The position numbers were made by a program, and so were the translations under genes. This document shows, piece by piece, positions 9,093-20,623 of a DNA stretch of 64,000 nucleotides (position 1 is its first letter; each line of letters begins with the position of its first letter). The DNA comes from Pectobacterium fontis (GTDB taxonomy: Bacteria > Pseudomonadota > Gammaproteobacteria > Enterobacterales > Enterobacteriaceae): contig NZ_JSXC01000004.1 of the NCBI RefSeq assembly GCF_000803215.1, forward strand, positions 1 through 64,000. The letters run 5' to 3'. The notes under the pieces were generated by a model. It was not told the DNA's origin. It did not search any database and saw nothing but the letters and a program-made list of their open reading frames with translations.

Positions 9093-10970
9093 TTACGCGT
9101 CAGCAGGACGACGACGTGGAGCGCGTGAAGCACCGTCACGGTTATCACGGTTGAAAGAACGCTCGCGACGCTCGCCGCCACCGTTACCTTCACGACGTTC
9201 GCCACCGAAAGAGCGACGTGGCGCTGCGCCATCACGACGTTCGCCACCAGGACGACCACTGCCACGACGTTCATGCGGCTGAGCATCACCCATCAATTGC
9301 ATGTTCATCGGCTTGTTCAGAATACGCGTGCGGGTAAAGTGCGATAACAGGTCGCCCGGCATCCCTTTCGGCAGCTCAATCGTCGAGTGAGACGCGAACA
9401 GCTTGATGTTACCGATGTAGCGGCTGCTGATATCACCTTCGTTGGCGATCGCACCAACAATGTGGCGAACTTCAACGCCGTCATCACGGCCCACTTCGAT
9501 ACGATACAGTTCCATCTCGCCAGCATCACGACGTTCACGACGCTGTGGACGGTCACCATCACGGCTGTCGCGGGAATCACGAGGATCGCGACGACGATCG
9601 CCACGAGCATCATCACGCTCGCGGAATTCACGACGTGGACGGAATACCGGATCGGGCGGCAGAATCAGAGGACGTTCGCCCTGCGCCATTTTCAGCAATG
9701 CAGCAGCCAGCGTTTCGACATCCAGCTCTTCCTGCGGTTGCAGTTTTGTCAGCAGCGCACGGTACATGTCCAGATCGCTGCTTTCCAACTGTTGCTGTAC
9801 TTTAGCGGCAAATTTAGCCAGACGACGTTGTCCCAGCAATTCCGCGTTTGGCAATTCCACTTCAGGAATAGTCAGCTTCATGGTGCGCTCAACGTTGCGC
9901 AGCAGGCGGCGTTCACGGTTTTCGACAAACAGCAGTGCGCGACCCGCACGACCGGCACGGCCAGTACGGCCAATACGGTGAACGTAAGACTCGGCATCCA
10001 TTGGGATATCGTAGTTGACGACCAGACTGATACGCTCAACGTCCAGACCACGCGCAGCTACGTCAGTCGCGATCAGGATATCAAGACGACCATCTTTCAG
10101 GCGTTCCAGCGTTTGCTCACGCAGCGCCTGGTTCATGTCACCGTTCAGCGCGGCGCTATTGTAACCGCTACGCTCCAGCGCTTCGGCCACTTCCAATGTC
10201 GCATTCTTGGTACGGACGAAAATAATCGCCGCATCAAAATCTTCTGCTTCGAGGAAGCGTACCAGCGCTTCATTTTTACGCATACCCTGCACCGTCCAGT
10301 AGCTCTGGCTGATGTCTGGACGCGTAGTAATGCTGGATTGAATACGAACTTCTTGCGGATCTTTCATGAAACGACGCGTAATGCGGCGGATCGCTTCAGG
10401 CATGGTCGCAGAGAACAGCGCAGTCTGATGTTCAGCAGGGATCTGAGCCATGATGTTTTCAACATCTTCGATGAAGCCCATACGCAGCATTTCATCCGCT
10501 TCATCCAGTACCAGACCGCTCAGGTTGGACAGATCCAACGTACCGCGTTTCAGGTGATCCAGCAGACGGCCCGGCGTACCGACGACAATCTGTGCGCCCT
10601 GACGCAGCGCGCGCAGTTGCACGTCATAACGCTGGCCGCCGTAGAGTGCGACGACATTCACGCCGTGCATATGTTTAGAGAAATCATTGCAGGCCTCTGC
10701 TACCTGCACCGCCAATTCGCGAGTCGGTGCCAGCACCAGGATCTGTGGTGCTTTAAGTTCAGGTTTCAGATTGTTCAGTAATGGCAGAGAGAACGCTGCT
10801 GTTTTACCGCTACCGGTCTGTGCCATACCCAGCACATCGCGACCGTTCAGCAGGTGAGGAATACATGCAGCCTGAATCGGAGACGGTTTTTCATAGCCCA
10901 AATCAGTCAGGGCGTTAAGGATAGAGGTGTTCAGCCCCAAATCGGCAAAAGAAGTTACTAAATCAGTCAT
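9093..10970 (-). CDS. deaD: Cold-shock DEAD-box RNA helicase DeaD (CsdA)
   Basis: An ATP-dependent RNA helicase acting in 50S ribosome assembly and mRNA decay at low temperature. In order it has the Q motif (FADLGLN...GYEKPSPIQ), [21 protein letters not shown] and HRIGRTGR. These are followed by the DbpA-like RNA-binding domain ([23 protein letters not shown]) and an Arg/Gly-rich tail with repeated GGERR units. The start is the ATG at 10970 ([12 protein letters not shown]); a further in-frame ATG at 10985 adds five residues. The 625 residues compare with about 629 in E. coli. The start lies inside the end of the leader peptide yrbN. Confidence 0.96.
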   Translation of the reverse strand: MTDLVTSFADLGLNTSILNALTDLGYEKPSPIQAACIPHLLNGRDVLGMAQTGSGKTAAFSLPLLNNLKPELKAPQILVLAPTRELAVQVAEACNDFSKHMHGVNVVALYGGQRYDVQLRALRQGAQIVVGTPGRLLDHLKRGTLDLSNLSGLVLDEADEMLRMGFIEDVENIMAQIPAEHQTALFSATMPEAIRRITRRFMKDPQEVRIQSSITTRPDISQSYWTVQGMRKNEALVRFLEAEDFDAAIIFVRTKNATLEVAEALERSGYNSAALNGDMNQALREQTLERLKDGRLDILIATDVAARGLDVERISLVVNYDIPMDAESYVHRIGRTGRAGRAGRALLFVENRERRLLRNVERTMKLTIPEVELPNAELLGQRRLAKFAAKVQQQLESSDLDMYRALLTKLQPQEELDVETLAAALLKMAQGERPLILPPDPVFRPRREFRERDDARGDRRRDPRDSRDSRDGDRPQRRERRDAGEMELYRIEVGRDDGVEVRHIVGAIANEGDISSRYIGNIKLFASHSTIELPKGMPGDLLSHFTRTRILNKPMNMQLMGDAQPHERRGSGRPGGERRDGAAPRRSFGGERREGNGGGERRERSFNRDNRDGASRAPRRRPADA

Positions 10971-11040
10971 GTACACAAGCCTCATTAAACATGGCGGCCA
11001 GTCTACATAACTCGTCGTGAAAATTTTCAGTCATTTTCAT
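10963..11040 (-). CDS. yrbN: Leader peptide YrbN, overlapping deaD
   Basis: A 25-codon frame reads [20 protein letters not shown] then ACVHD and stops at TGA. It matches the small enterobacterial peptide YrbN, which lies between nlpI and deaD in E. coli. Its last codons overlap the first eight bases of deaD, so ribosomes finishing yrbN end on the deaD start and coupling is likely. There is no strong Shine-Dalgarno ahead of its ATG. Confidence rests on the peptide similarity and the conserved position. Confidence 0.85.
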   Translation of the reverse strand: MKMTENFHDELCRLAAMFNEACVHD

Positions 11041-11081
11041 TGAAAAGTGTGAACCGGCTCAAATTGGATTAAAAAGCGAAC

Positions 11082-11107
11082 AAAAAAGCCCTCACCCGCG
11101 AAGGTGA
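11082..11107 (-). terminator. Terminator after nlpI
   Basis: On the minus strand TCACC (11107-11103) pairs with GGTGA (11096-11092), followed by GGGC and a run of six T. It separates nlpI from yrbN-deaD. Confidence 0.75.
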
Positions 11108-11144
11108 TAACCGAAGTTTTTTAGGCTGATTAGATGTTCGTCAG

Positions 11145-12029
11145 CTATTGCTGGTCCGATCCTGATAGGTCGTCTTGCTCTTGGCCTAATAGCGCCAATT
11201 CCAACAATGCATAGCGGTGCTCAACAAAGTTATGGACGTTGTTGGCAACCGTCAGCTTGAACAGCGCCAAGGCGGTGTTCTTGTCCCCCAGACTTAGGTA
11301 GTGCTTACCTAAATAGAAGTCAGTTTCACTGAGATGCTCAGCGAGCGAAGTGTTATCCGTAGCTTCTTCCTGTAAACGCTGCATCAGTGTTTTTTCACTA
11401 ATACTGCCCAGGTAGAATTCGACAATATTCCATCCCCAAGGCCCTTTCTTGGCGTCGTCATAGCGTTTCTTCAACGCAATTTTGGCCGTCTCGGGATTGA
11501 TTTCTCGCTCCACAAGATACAGCCACAACGAACGGAAAGGATCATTCGGATCGTCTCGATAAAACGCCAGCAGATCATCCTGCGCTAACAGATAGCGACC
11601 GCCATAATACAAAGCGATGCCACGGTTTAAACGCGCGTAATTGTAAGTTGGATCAAGCTCTAGTACAGAATCAAACGCTTCATAGGCAGCATCAAAATTA
11701 CCTGCCTGCGTTAAATAGATACCCAAATAGTTAAAAACATCTGGAATATCAGGGCGGATCGTCAACGCTTGTGAAAAATCATTCCGCGCCAATGCCCGTA
11801 ACCCGAGACTATCATACAGCACTCCGCGCTCATATAATAGCTGTGCTCGCTCATCATCGGTTAATGCCCGGCTTGCAAGGATTTGTTCCATGCGTGCCAG
11901 AATCACTTCCTGCTGCAAAGTAGGCTGTAAAGGGATCGCCAATAATGCGTCTTTACGCCAATCAGTGTTGCTGCATCCTGCCAGCATGAGTGCTGTTGCA
12001 ACATAACACCAGCGCAAGAAAGGCTTCAT
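11145..12029 (-). CDS. nlpI: TPR lipoprotein NlpI
   Basis: An outer-membrane lipoprotein of 294 residues. The signal peptide is [19 protein letters not shown] with lipobox LAGC and lipidated Cys19. At least four TPR-like helical repeats follow (for example around [62 protein letters not shown]). NlpI is the adaptor that brings the peptidoglycan endopeptidase MepS to the protease Prc. It follows pnp in the conserved enterobacterial order and may be cotranscribed with it. Confidence 0.95.
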   Translation of the reverse strand: MKPFLRWCYVATALMLAGCSNTDWRKDALLAIPLQPTLQQEVILARMEQILASRALTDDERAQLLYERGVLYDSLGLRALARNDFSQALTIRPDIPDVFNYLGIYLTQAGNFDAAYEAFDSVLELDPTYNYARLNRGIALYYGGRYLLAQDDLLAFYRDDPNDPFRSLWLYLVEREINPETAKIALKKRYDDAKKGPWGWNIVEFYLGSISEKTLMQRLQEEATDNTSLAEHLSETDFYLGKHYLSLGDKNTALALFKLTVANNVHNFVEHRYALLELALLGQEQDDLSGSDQQ

Positions 12030-12114
12030 TTCCCACTCCCGAAGACAAACATTGGATGAACATCCTGTCCCGGACCGCTCAACGTAAGAACATCCATATC
12101 CTCACGATATACGC

Positions 12115-12166
12115 GGCACCTTGCCATACATCAGGCAAGGTGCCATAAGACTGTTTTCTAACAGTC
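12115..12166 (-). terminator. Two hairpins between pnp and nlpI
   Basis: GACTGTT/AACAGTC (12149-12166, four-base loop) sits two bases past the pnp stop. GGCACCTTGCC/GGCAAGGTGCC (12115-12144, perfect 11-bp stem, eight-base loop) follows. Neither has a T run, so they are more likely 3' stabilising or processing structures or a partial terminator than a full stop. Confidence 0.55.
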
Positions 12167-12167
12167 A

Positions 12168-14288
12168 TTACTCCTCAGAAGACGGGGCTGCCGCTTCCTG
12201 AGTTGGCGCAGTAGCTTCTTTGATGCTTAAGCGTACACGGCCCTGACGATCAACTTCCAGAACCTTGACCGGTACGTCCTGACCCATTTGCAGGTAGTCA
12301 GTCACTTTCTCTACACGCTTATCGGCGATCTGAGAAATATGTACCAGACCCTCTTTACCACCACCGATAGCAACGAAAGCACCAAAGTCAACGATACGGG
12401 TCACTTTACCCTGATACACGCGGCCAACTTCGATTTCAGCCGTAATCTCTTCAATACGACGAATCGCGTGCTTCGCTTTTTCACCGTCAGTTGAAGCGAT
12501 TTTCACCGTACCATCATCACCAATTTCAATGGTCGTACCCGTCTCTTCCGTCAACGCACGGATCACTGAACCACCTTTGCCGATGACATCTTTGATCTTA
12601 TCGGTGTTGATCTTGATGGTGTGAATTCGTGGTGCGAATTCAGAGATATCGCCACGCGGCGTGCTGATTGCCTGTTCCATCACACCCAGAATGTGCAAAC
12701 GCGCACCTTTGGCCTGATTCAAAGCAACTTGCATGATCTCACGGGTAATCCCTTCGATCTTGATATCCATTTGCAGCGCGGTGATACCGTCACGGCTACC
12801 CGCCACTTTAAAGTCCATATCGCCGAGGTGGTCTTCATCACCCAGGATGTCGGACAGAACGACAAAGTTATCGCCTTCTTTAACCAGACCCATCGCGATA
12901 CCCGCAACGGCTGATTTGATCGGCACACCTGCATCCATCAGTGCCAGAGACGCACCGCAGACAGACGCCATGGAAGAAGAACCGTTAGATTCCGTGATTT
13001 CAGACACCACACGTACGGTGTACGGGAATTCGCTCGCGCTCGGCATAACAGCCAACACGCCGCGTTTAGCCAGACGACCGTGACCGATTTCACGACGCTT
13101 AGGCGACCCCACCATACCGGTTTCACCAACAGAGTACGGAGGGAAGTTGTAGTGCAGCAGGAAGCGATCGGTACGTTCACCGGTCAATTCATCAATAGTC
13201 TGCGCGTCACGCTCAGTACCCAGCGTTGCCGTTACCAGCGCCTGCGTTTCACCACGGGTGAACAGCGCAGAGCCGTGAGTACGTGGCAATACGCCAGTAC
13301 GTACATCCAGACCACGGATCATGTCTTTTTCACGGCCATCGATGCGAGGCTCACCAGCCAACACGCGGCTACGAACGACGTTTTTCTCGACGTTGCCCAG
13401 GATTTCCTGGATTTCACCGGCATTCAGCGTGTCATCTTCTGCTAACAGAGCGGCTTCGACGTCAGCTTTAATGACGTCAACTTGCGCATAACGCTCTTGT
13501 TTTTCAGTGATGCGGTAAGCGTCACCCAAACGTGCTTCAGACAGAGCCTGTACGCGCTGTTCTAAAGAAACATTCACTTCTGGCGCCTGCCATTCCCACT
13601 TCGGTTTGCCTGCTTCAGCAACCAGAGCGTTGATGTTTTCGATAACAACCTGCTGTTGATCGTGGCCAAACACCACGGCACCCAGCATCTGATCTTCACT
13701 CAGCAGATCGGCTTCGGATTCCACCATCAGAACCGCGCCCTCTGTCCCTGCAACCACCAGATCCAGACGGCTTTCTTTCAGCTCATCCGTTGTTGGGTTC
13801 AGGACATATTGGTCGTTCAGATAGCCAACGCGCGCAGCACCAATAGGGCCGCTGAATGGGATACCAGACAGGCTCAGCGCCGCAGAGGCACCAATCATGG
13901 CAACGATGTCAGGGTTAACCTGCGGATTGACGGAAACCACGGTCGCAATCACCTGAACTTCATTCAGGAAACCTTCTGGGAACAGAGGACGAATTGGACG
14001 GTCGATCAGACGGGAAATCAGTGTTTCACCTTCGCTTGGACGACCCTCACGGCGGAAAAAACCACCAGGGAAACGTCCAGCAGCGTAAGTACGCTCCTGA
14101 TAGTTAACCGTCAACGGGAAAAAACTTTGGCCAGGTTTGGCGTTTTTAGCGCCGACAACGGTCACGAATACCGCGGTGTCATCCATGCTGACCATGACTG
14201 CGGCGGTAGCCTGACGTGCCATCATACCGGTCTCTAACGTGACGGTATGCTGACCATATTGAAACTTACGAACGATCGGATTCAGCAA
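12168..14288 (-). CDS. pnp: Polynucleotide phosphorylase (TTG start)
   Basis: A 3'-5' phosphorolytic exoribonuclease, core of the degradosome; 706 residues against 711 in E. coli. Two RNase PH-like domains are followed by a KH domain ([20 protein letters not shown]) and an S1 domain ([20 protein letters not shown]). The start codon is TTG at 14288 within AAGGATATTATT-TTG-CTG-AAT-CCG, encoding the conserved [13 protein letters not shown]; no better start exists. The 250-bp gap to rpsO probably contains the RNase III-processed leader used for autoregulation. A TATAAT on the plus strand near 14435 might serve an antisense RNA, but I could not support one. Confidence 0.96.
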   Translation of the reverse strand: MLNPIVRKFQYGQHTVTLETGMMARQATAAVMVSMDDTAVFVTVVGAKNAKPGQSFFPLTVNYQERTYAAGRFPGGFFRREGRPSEGETLISRLIDRPIRPLFPEGFLNEVQVIATVVSVNPQVNPDIVAMIGASAALSLSGIPFSGPIGAARVGYLNDQYVLNPTTDELKESRLDLVVAGTEGAVLMVESEADLLSEDQMLGAVVFGHDQQQVVIENINALVAEAGKPKWEWQAPEVNVSLEQRVQALSEARLGDAYRITEKQERYAQVDVIKADVEAALLAEDDTLNAGEIQEILGNVEKNVVRSRVLAGEPRIDGREKDMIRGLDVRTGVLPRTHGSALFTRGETQALVTATLGTERDAQTIDELTGERTDRFLLHYNFPPYSVGETGMVGSPKRREIGHGRLAKRGVLAVMPSASEFPYTVRVVSEITESNGSSSMASVCGASLALMDAGVPIKSAVAGIAMGLVKEGDNFVVLSDILGDEDHLGDMDFKVAGSRDGITALQMDIKIEGITREIMQVALNQAKGARLHILGVMEQAISTPRGDISEFAPRIHTIKINTDKIKDVIGKGGSVIRALTEETGTTIEIGDDGTVKIASTDGEKAKHAIRRIEEITAEIEVGRVYQGKVTRIVDFGAFVAIGGGKEGLVHISQIADKRVEKVTDYLQMGQDVPVKVLEVDRQGRVRLSIKEATAPTQEAAAPSSEE

Positions 14289-14490
14289 AATAATATCCTT
14301 AACTGGGGCGCGCTACACGTATTCAAGATAAACGCGCCAGTGAACTCCCGACCTTTACACTACATCCTCACGACTAATGACAACCCTTATCTTGCTCATG
14401 CAGATAAAGCCTCTCATTAGCCGCGCGAACCTCTATAATGAAAGATCATATTAACAAACAATACACTACTCTGTTTTGCTAACGCTTCCT

Positions 14491-14518
14491 AGAAGAAAGG
14501 GGCCAAAAGAGGCCCCTT
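14491..14518 (-). terminator. rpsO terminator
   Basis: AAGGGGCC (14497-14504) pairs with GGCCCCTT (14511-14518), loop of six, followed on the minus strand by TTTCTTCT. It is in the position of the leaky rpsO terminator that partly uncouples pnp in E. coli. Confidence 0.85.
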
Positions 14519-14538
14519 CCCACTGAAACGCAGAAGAC

Positions 14539-14808
14539 TTAGCGACGCAGACCCAGACGCTCGATCAGGCTGGTGTAACGTGCGACATCTTTACGCTTCA
14601 GGTAGTCCAGCAGCTTACGACGCTGAGAAACCATACGCAGCAGACCACGACGGCTGTGGTGATCTTTTTTGTGCTCAGAAAAGTGGCCTTGCAGATGGTT
14701 GATCTGCGCAGTCAGCAAAGCAACCTGAACTTCAGTAGAACCACTATCGTTAGTGCCACGACCGAAGTCTGCTACGATTTTAGCTTTAGCTTCAACACTT
14801 AGAGACAT
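14539..14808 (-). CDS. rpsO: 30S ribosomal protein S15
   Basis: S15, 89 residues, binds the central domain of 16S rRNA. The full S15 sequence is recognisable from [20 protein letters not shown] to the C-terminal [10 protein letters not shown]. The frame is open upstream to 14913, but the extra 35 codons have no similarity. The ATG at 14808 is the conserved start. It lies between truB and pnp as in other enterobacteria and is likely autoregulated through its leader. Confidence 0.97.
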   Translation of the reverse strand: MSLSVEAKAKIVADFGRGTNDSGSTEVQVALLTAQINHLQGHFSEHKKDHHSRRGLLRMVSQRRKLLDYLKRKDVARYTSLIERLGLRR

Positions 14809-14930
14809 TGTAATACTCCAAACATTATAGATAAAAAAACAGGCGCCGATCTCTAATTCAGCCACCCAATAGTCAAGCCGCGCTATTCTACCCTCAGCGT
14901 TCTGCGATAGCAAGGCAGCAGCAGGCGGCT

Positions 14931-15875
14931 TTACGCCGGAAACTCAACAACCAAACGCCGTGGTGCCACGCGACCATCGGCATCGATTTCACCCATTCCG
15001 ATAAATTTATGCCCATCGCCCTCGGTGATTCTCACCATGCCGTTCAACGGTGCATTTGCCACCTGAACGGCCTGCCCCAGCTTCAAATAGCCAGCAACAA
15101 CGGGTGATAAATTCACTTCAGGAAAAGCAATAACCGGACTTTCCATCGGCATCAGCAACGGATCAAGACTCAGCGCAAGCGAGTGTTCTTGCGCCTGAGC
15201 CTGCTCAGTCAAGGCCGCTAACTGCTCCAACGTCACCATTCTTTCAGTAGGATACGTGGCAACCTGTAAACGACGCAGGTAAATCACATGCGCGCCACAT
15301 CCCAGTTTCTCACCCAAATCGTCAACGATGGTGCGGATGTACGTCCCTTTTGAACAGTGAATCTCCAGCTCCAATTCATCACCTTCCCAGCGAATAAACT
15401 GAAGCTCGTAAACCGTGATTTCACGCGCTTCACGCGGAACCGTCAGCCCCTGACGGGCATATTCATACAGCTTACGCCCCTGATATTTTAGCGCTGAGTA
15501 CATGGAAGGGACTTGCTGCGTAGTGCCACGGAAGCTCTCTAGCGCCTGCTCTAACTCTGTAGCAGAAAAGCCAACCGCACGTTCTTCAATCACGTTGCCG
15601 TCGGCGTCAGACGTGTCGGTTCGTTGTCCAAGGCGAGCAATGACGCGGTAACGTTTATCAGAATCCAGCAAATACTGGGAAAACTTCGTCGCTTCCCCAA
15701 GACAGATCGGCAACATGCCGGTGGCTAATGGATCCAACGCACCCGTATGGCCCGCTCTGTTGGCGTTAAAAATCCGTTTTACCTTTTGCAACACATCATT
15801 AGACGACACGCCCTGCGGTTTATCTAATAACAATACGCCGTGTACATCACGGCCACGGCGACGAGGACGGCTCAT
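14931..15875 (-). CDS. truB: tRNA pseudouridine-55 synthase TruB
   Basis: It forms pseudouridine 55 in the T loop of tRNAs. At 314 residues it equals E. coli TruB. The catalytic Asp48 lies in [34 protein letters not shown] is the later family motif, followed by a PUA-like C-terminal domain. Its start overlaps the rbfA stop region (ATG at 15875), so the two are translationally linked. Confidence 0.97.
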   Translation of the reverse strand: MSRPRRRGRDVHGVLLLDKPQGVSSNDVLQKVKRIFNANRAGHTGALDPLATGMLPICLGEATKFSQYLLDSDKRYRVIARLGQRTDTSDADGNVIEERAVGFSATELEQALESFRGTTQQVPSMYSALKYQGRKLYEYARQGLTVPREAREITVYELQFIRWEGDELELEIHCSKGTYIRTIVDDLGEKLGCGAHVIYLRRLQVATYPTERMVTLEQLAALTEQAQAQEHSLALSLDPLLMPMESPVIAFPEVNLSPVVAGYLKLGQAVQVANAPLNGMVRITEGDGHKFIGMGEIDADGRVAPRRLVVEFPA

Positions 15876-16273
15876 TAATCCTCCTGATCTTCGCCCGTAA
15901 CAGAACGTCGTTCCGTATCATTTCTGACCACATTGGTCACCAGATTGGACATTCTCATCCCTTCAACCAATGAGTTGTCGTAGGAAAACGTCAATGCCGG
16001 AACAACACGCAGACGCATTGCTTTGCCAACCAGAGTACGGATAAAGCCAGACGCATCTTGCAGCGCTTTCAGCGCCGTTTGCACTTGCTCGGGTTCGTTA
16101 TCATTCAGGAAGGTTACAAAAACCTTGGCATACGCCAGATCGCGAGAAACTTCTACACCAGATACCGTCGCCATACCGATACGCGGATCTTTCACTTCAC
16201 GCTGAATGATAATGGCGATTTCTTTTTGCATTTCCTGCGCAACGCGCTGGGTGCGGCTGAATTCTTTTGCCAT
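15875..16273 (-). CDS. rbfA: Ribosome-binding factor A
   Basis: A KH-fold 30S maturation and cold-adaptation factor, 132 residues (133 in E. coli). [20 protein letters not shown], the DPRIG motif and [21 protein letters not shown] are typical. It lies downstream of infB and abuts truB. A hairpin with a T run separates it from infB. Confidence 0.96.
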   Translation of the reverse strand: MAKEFSRTQRVAQEMQKEIAIIIQREVKDPRIGMATVSGVEVSRDLAYAKVFVTFLNDNEPEQVQTALKALQDASGFIRTLVGKAMRLRVVPALTFSYDNSLVEGMRMSNLVTNVVRNDTERRSVTGEDQED

Positions 16274-16288
16274 GATAAATTCTCCAGT

Positions 16289-16314
16289 AAAAATCGGGGG
16301 GCACTAGGCCCCCC
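16289..16314 (-). terminator. Intercistronic hairpin between infB and rbfA
   Basis: GGGGGGC (16296-16302) pairs with GCCCCCC (16308-16314) around a five-base loop; the minus strand continues into GATTTTT. It looks like an intrinsic terminator, yet rbfA and truB follow, so read-through or antitermination seems needed. Confidence 0.65.
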
Positions 16315-16347
16315 TTACGAATCACTTACGTCGTCGCTGAAAACGGA

Positions 16348-19047
16348 TTACGCGATCGTACGTTTGATCTCAATCGTTTCAAAGACTTCGATCATATCGC
16401 CAGGGCGAACATCATTGTAGTTCTTCACGCCGATACCACATTCCATGCCGTTACGAACTTCGTTAACGTCATCTTTGAAGCGGCGCAGAGATTCCAGCTC
16501 GCCTTCGTAGATCACCACGTTGTCACGCAGTACACGGATCTTGTTATGACGCTTAACGATACCTTCCGTCACCATACAACCCGCGATAGCGCCAAATTTC
16601 GGTGATTTAAAGACATCGCGCACTTCGGCCAGACCGATGATCTCTTGCTTATATTCAGGCGCCAGCATACCGCTCATCGCCTGTTTCACTTCGTCAATCA
16701 AATCATAGATGACGGAGTAATAACGCAGATCCAGGCTTTCCGCTTCAACGACGCGACGAGCGGATGCATCTGCACGCACGTTAAAGCCAAGGATAATCGC
16801 ATTCGATGCCGCTGCCAGCGTGGCGTCCGTTTCTGTGATACCGCCCACACCAGAACCGACGATTTTCACTTTCACTTCATCAGTAGACAGTTTTTGCAGT
16901 GAATCGGAAATCGCTTCGCAAGAACCCTGAACGTCAGATTTCAGAACGATGTTCAGTTCAGAAACTTCACCTTCTGTCATGTTGGCAAACATGTTTTCCA
17001 GTTTAGATTTCTGCTGACGAGCCAGTTTAACTTCGCGGAATTTACCCTGACGATACAAGGCCACTTCACGCGCTTTCTTCTCGTCACGAACCACCGTGGC
17101 TTCATCACCCGCAGCAGGCACACCGGACAGACCGAGGATTTCTACTGGAATAGAAGGGCCGGCAGAGGCAATTTCACGACCTAACTCATCACGCATCGCA
17201 CGGACACGGCCATATTCAAAGCCGCACAGAACGATATCACCTTTATTCAGTGTACCTTCACGTACCAGTACGGTTGCAACCGGGCCACGGCCTTTATCCA
17301 GGAAGGATTCGATCACCACACCGTTTGCCATACCGCTACGAACCGCTTTCAGTTCCAGAACTTCAGCCTGCAACAGGATCGCATCCAGCAGTTCGTCGAT
17401 ACCTGTACCGGCTTTAGCAGATACGTGAACAAACTGAGATTCGCCGCCCCACTCTTCCGGCATAATGCCGTACTGAGACAGTTCGGTTTTCACCCGGTCT
17501 GGATCGGCATCAGGTTTATCAATTTTGTTCACTGCGACAACAACCGGAACCTGAGCCGCTTTCGCGTGCTGGATCGCTTCGATAGTCTGAGGCATCACGC
17601 CGTCATCCGCCGCCACAACCAGTACCACGATATCCGTAGCCTGAGCACCACGAGCACGCATTGCGGTAAACGCGGCGTGTCCCGGTGTATCCAGGAACGT
17701 AATCATACCGTTGTCAGTTTCAACGTGGTAAGCACCGATATGCTGGGTAATACCACCCGCTTCACCTGCGGCAACCTTGGTTGAACGGATATAGTCAAGC
17801 AGAGAGGTTTTACCGTGGTCAACGTGGCCCATGATGGTCACGACTGGCGCACGAGATTCTGCGGCAACACCCATATCACGGTCGCTCATTACCGCTTCTT
17901 CCAGTTCGTTCTCACGACGCAGGATAACTTTATGGCCCATCTCTTCCGCTACAAGCTGCGCGGTTTCCTGGTCGATGACCTGGTTGATGGTGGCCATCGC
18001 GCCCAGTTTCATCATCGTTTTGATGACCTGAGAGCCTTTAACCGCCATTTTGTTAGCCAGTTCAGCAACAGTAACGGTTTCACCAATCACCACATCACGG
18101 TTAACCGCCTGAGCAGGCTTATTAAAGCTCTGCTGCAACGAACTTGGCTTACGTTTACCTTTACCGCCACGAGTAACGGCACGCGCTTCTTCGCGATCCG
18201 CTTTGGACTCAGACTGACGATTGCCTTTTTTCTGCTTGGTGACTTTACCCGCGCGGCTGCGGCTACGACGTTCGCCTTCGACCTGACGGTCATTTTCATC
18301 TTCTGCTTCACGAGCATGATGAGAGGTCGTCACATGATAATCGGCAGACTCTTCAGGTTTAGCGCTTTCCGCTTCCCAACGTCCGGCATTTTCTTCAGCC
18401 ATACGACGGGCTTCTTCAGCAATACGACGGGCTTCTTCTTCAACTTTAAGACGTGCCGTTTCTTCCGCTTTACGCTTAAGTTCGGCAGCTTCCGCTTCGC
18501 GCTTCGCTTTCTCGGCCTGAGCCGGCTTGGTCATATTTTCGTTTTGTTGGTTCGTCACTTTTTCTTTTTCCGCTACATCACGCTTAGCTTTTTCAGCGGC
18601 TTCACGTTTGGCTTGCTCGTCGGCAGCACGTTTCGCTTTCTCAGCAGCTTCACGCAGTTCGGCCTCGCGTTTAGTTTGCTCTTCAGCGGCACGTTGTGCC
18701 TGTTCTTCCGCTTCACGCCGTGCCTGCTCTTCCTCTTCAGCCTGTTGGGCATCTATCGGATCGCGTTTTACATAAGTGCGTGTTTTGCGGACTTCGATCT
18801 GCACTGACTTACTTTTTCCGCCAGTGCTAGGGACATTTAACGTGCTGCGCGTTTTGCGTTGCAGCGTCAATTTACCTGGCGCATTCCCACGATCGCGGTT
18901 CAAATGCGCTAATAACGTTTCTTTTTCATGCTGGGTCACAGAGTCCGATGCAGATTTGATCATTCCCGCATCAGCAAACTGCTGTACCAGGCGGTCAACC
19001 GGAGTTTGAATCTCTGCGGCCAGCGATTTTACGGTTACATCTGTCAT
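16348..19047 (-). CDS. infB: Translation initiation factor IF-2
   Basis: The GTPase that places initiator tRNA on the 30S subunit; 899 residues versus 890 in E. coli. The N-terminal 50 residues form the IF2-N helical domain. They are followed by a long Lys/Glu/Ala/Arg-rich helical region (roughly 90-280) of KREAEE-like units. The G domain follows with [16 protein letters not shown] and NKID, then domains II to IV. Internal Met codons upstream of the G domain could give shorter IF2 forms as in E. coli; this is inferred. It is in the metY-rimP-nusA-infB operon, 25 bp after nusA. Confidence 0.97.
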   Translation of the reverse strand: MTDVTVKSLAAEIQTPVDRLVQQFADAGMIKSASDSVTQHEKETLLAHLNRDRGNAPGKLTLQRKTRSTLNVPSTGGKSKSVQIEVRKTRTYVKRDPIDAQQAEEEEQARREAEEQAQRAAEEQTKREAELREAAEKAKRAADEQAKREAAEKAKRDVAEKEKVTNQQNENMTKPAQAEKAKREAEAAELKRKAEETARLKVEEEARRIAEEARRMAEENAGRWEAESAKPEESADYHVTTSHHAREAEDENDRQVEGERRSRSRAGKVTKQKKGNRQSESKADREEARAVTRGGKGKRKPSSLQQSFNKPAQAVNRDVVIGETVTVAELANKMAVKGSQVIKTMMKLGAMATINQVIDQETAQLVAEEMGHKVILRRENELEEAVMSDRDMGVAAESRAPVVTIMGHVDHGKTSLLDYIRSTKVAAGEAGGITQHIGAYHVETDNGMITFLDTPGHAAFTAMRARGAQATDIVVLVVAADDGVMPQTIEAIQHAKAAQVPVVVAVNKIDKPDADPDRVKTELSQYGIMPEEWGGESQFVHVSAKAGTGIDELLDAILLQAEVLELKAVRSGMANGVVIESFLDKGRGPVATVLVREGTLNKGDIVLCGFEYGRVRAMRDELGREIASAGPSIPVEILGLSGVPAAGDEATVVRDEKKAREVALYRQGKFREVKLARQQKSKLENMFANMTEGEVSELNIVLKSDVQGSCEAISDSLQKLSTDEVKVKIVGSGVGGITETDATLAAASNAIILGFNVRADASARRVVEAESLDLRYYSVIYDLIDEVKQAMSGMLAPEYKQEIIGLAEVRDVFKSPKFGAIAGCMVTEGIVKRHNKIRVLRDNVVIYEGELESLRRFKDDVNEVRNGMECGIGVKNYNDVRPGDMIEVFETIEIKRTIA

Positions 19048-19072
19048 GCTGTTCCTTTCCTGCTACAGTTCG

Positions 19073-20602
19073 TTATTCGTTGTCGTCGCCAAACCAACAG
19101 ATATTACGTGCGGCCATAATCAGCTCGCCCGCTTGCTCATCATTGAGTTCTTCAATATCTGTCAGGTCGTCAACACCCTGTTCAGCAAGATCTTCCAGCG
19201 TACAAACACCGATCGCCGCAAGCTTGAACGCCAACTCACGCGACAGCCCAGGCAAGCTAAGCAAGTCGTCAGCAGGTTGACCGTCACCAAGGCTTTCTTC
19301 ATGCGCCAGTGCCAGCGTTGTTAATGCAGCTTTAGCACGCTCACGCAATGCTTCAACGGTTTCTTCATCGAGGCCTTCAATAGCCAACAGTTCCTTGATT
19401 GGCACATAGGCCAGTTCTTCAAGTGAGGAGAAACCTTCTTCAACCAGCACAGTGGCAAATTCGTCATCAATATCAAGGTGCTTGGTAAAGACGTCGATTG
19501 CCGCGTGGGCTTCGGCCTGATGCTTGGCTTGAAGATCTTCCACAGTCATCACATTCAGTTCCCAACGATCGTCTGAACGATGCTGTTTCAACAGTTGGGA
19601 AGCCAAACGTACGTTCTGTCCGTTTCGGCCAATTGCCTGAGCCAGATTGCTCGATTCAACGGCGATATCCATCGTGCAGGTATCTTCATCAACCACGATC
19701 GATACCACATCAGCAGGCGCCATGGCATTGATCACAAACTGAGCAGGATTATCATCCCACAGAATGATATCAATACGCTCGCCGCCCAGTTCGCTGGAAA
19801 CAGCCTGTACGCGCGCACCGCGCATACCAACACAAGCACCAACGGGATCGATACGCTTGTCATTCGTCTTCACGGCAATTTTCGCGCGTGAACCTGGATC
19901 GCGAGCCGCAGCCTTAATCTCGATAACTTCTTCACCGATTTCTGGCACTTCAATGCGGAAAAGTTCAACCAACATTTCCGGGCGGGAACGGCTGACAAAC
20001 AGTTGAGCACCACGCGCTTCAGGGCGAACGGAGTACAGCACGCCACGAATACGGTCGCCGGGGCGGAAGTTTTCACGAGGCAGCATATCTTCACGGCCAA
20101 TCACCGCTTCTGCGCTGGTGTTAGACCCATCGATAGGTCTGACTTCGAGCGAAATATTATCACGGTTCACCTTCTTCACGACACCGGTGATAATTTCGCC
20201 TTCTTGCTCACGGAACTGATCAACCACCATCGCACGTTCAGCTTCACGAACTTTCTGTACGATAACCTGTTTTGCCGTTTGCGTCGTAATGCGGTCAAAG
20301 GTTACGGATTCGATTTGATCTTCAACGTAACCGCCAATATCAAGAGCAGGATCTTCAAATTGCGCCGCTTCAAGCGTAATTTCACGCGTTGGCAGAGTGA
20401 CTTCATTCACCACTAACCAACGACGGAAGGTATCAAAATCACCCGTTTTACGATCGATGCAAACGCGAACATCAATTTCCTGCTCATATTTTTTCTTGGT
20501 CGCTGTCGCCAGTGCGGTTTCCAACGCTTCAAAAATCTTCTCGCGCGGAAGGGCTTTCTCATTGGAAACTGCTTCAACAACAGCCAGAATCTCTTTGTTC
20601 AT
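19073..20602 (-). CDS. nusA: Transcription elongation/termination factor NusA
   Basis: It binds RNA polymerase and controls pausing, termination and antitermination. Order: N-terminal domain, S1 (about 135-200), KH1 and KH2, then two acidic AR repeats with two similar helix-hairpin sections. The start is the ATG at 20602 ([20 protein letters not shown]), not the upstream in-frame ATG at 20620. It is 509 residues, 14 longer than the 495 I recall for E. coli. The extra residues fall in two places: [17 protein letters not shown] in the S1 domain (about 150-165), and [16 protein letters not shown] just after the KH2 GRNGQN (about 337-346). Both keep the frame. Confidence 0.96.
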   Translation of the reverse strand: MNKEILAVVEAVSNEKALPREKIFEALETALATATKKKYEQEIDVRVCIDRKTGDFDTFRRWLVVNEVTLPTREITLEAAQFEDPALDIGGYVEDQIESVTFDRITTQTAKQVIVQKVREAERAMVVDQFREQEGEIITGVVKKVNRDNISLEVRPIDGSNTSAEAVIGREDMLPRENFRPGDRIRGVLYSVRPEARGAQLFVSRSRPEMLVELFRIEVPEIGEEVIEIKAAARDPGSRAKIAVKTNDKRIDPVGACVGMRGARVQAVSSELGGERIDIILWDDNPAQFVINAMAPADVVSIVVDEDTCTMDIAVESSNLAQAIGRNGQNVRLASQLLKQHRSDDRWELNVMTVEDLQAKHQAEAHAAIDVFTKHLDIDDEFATVLVEEGFSSLEELAYVPIKELLAIEGLDEETVEALRERAKAALTTLALAHEESLGDGQPADDLLSLPGLSRELAFKLAAIGVCTLEDLAEQGVDDLTDIEELNDEQAGELIMAARNICWFGDDNE

Positions 20603-20623
20603 CCTCGTTGCCTCATCCAAACT

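Noticed and set aside
9387-10781. 464-codon open frame on the plus strand opposite deaD
   Set aside because: The minus strand encodes an unmistakable DeaD with all helicase motifs. The plus translation is Thr/Gln/Phe-rich and matches no family, as expected of a codon-bias shadow.
14289-14490. SraG-like small RNA between pnp and rpsO
   Set aside because: A plus-strand TATAAT exists near 14435, but the -35 region is poor and the following hairpin lacks a T run in that direction. I could not support it.
17815-18807. 330-codon Phe-rich frame opposite infB
   Set aside because: It mirrors the Lys/Glu-rich helical region of IF-2, whose reverse complement naturally reads as Phe/Ser/Leu.
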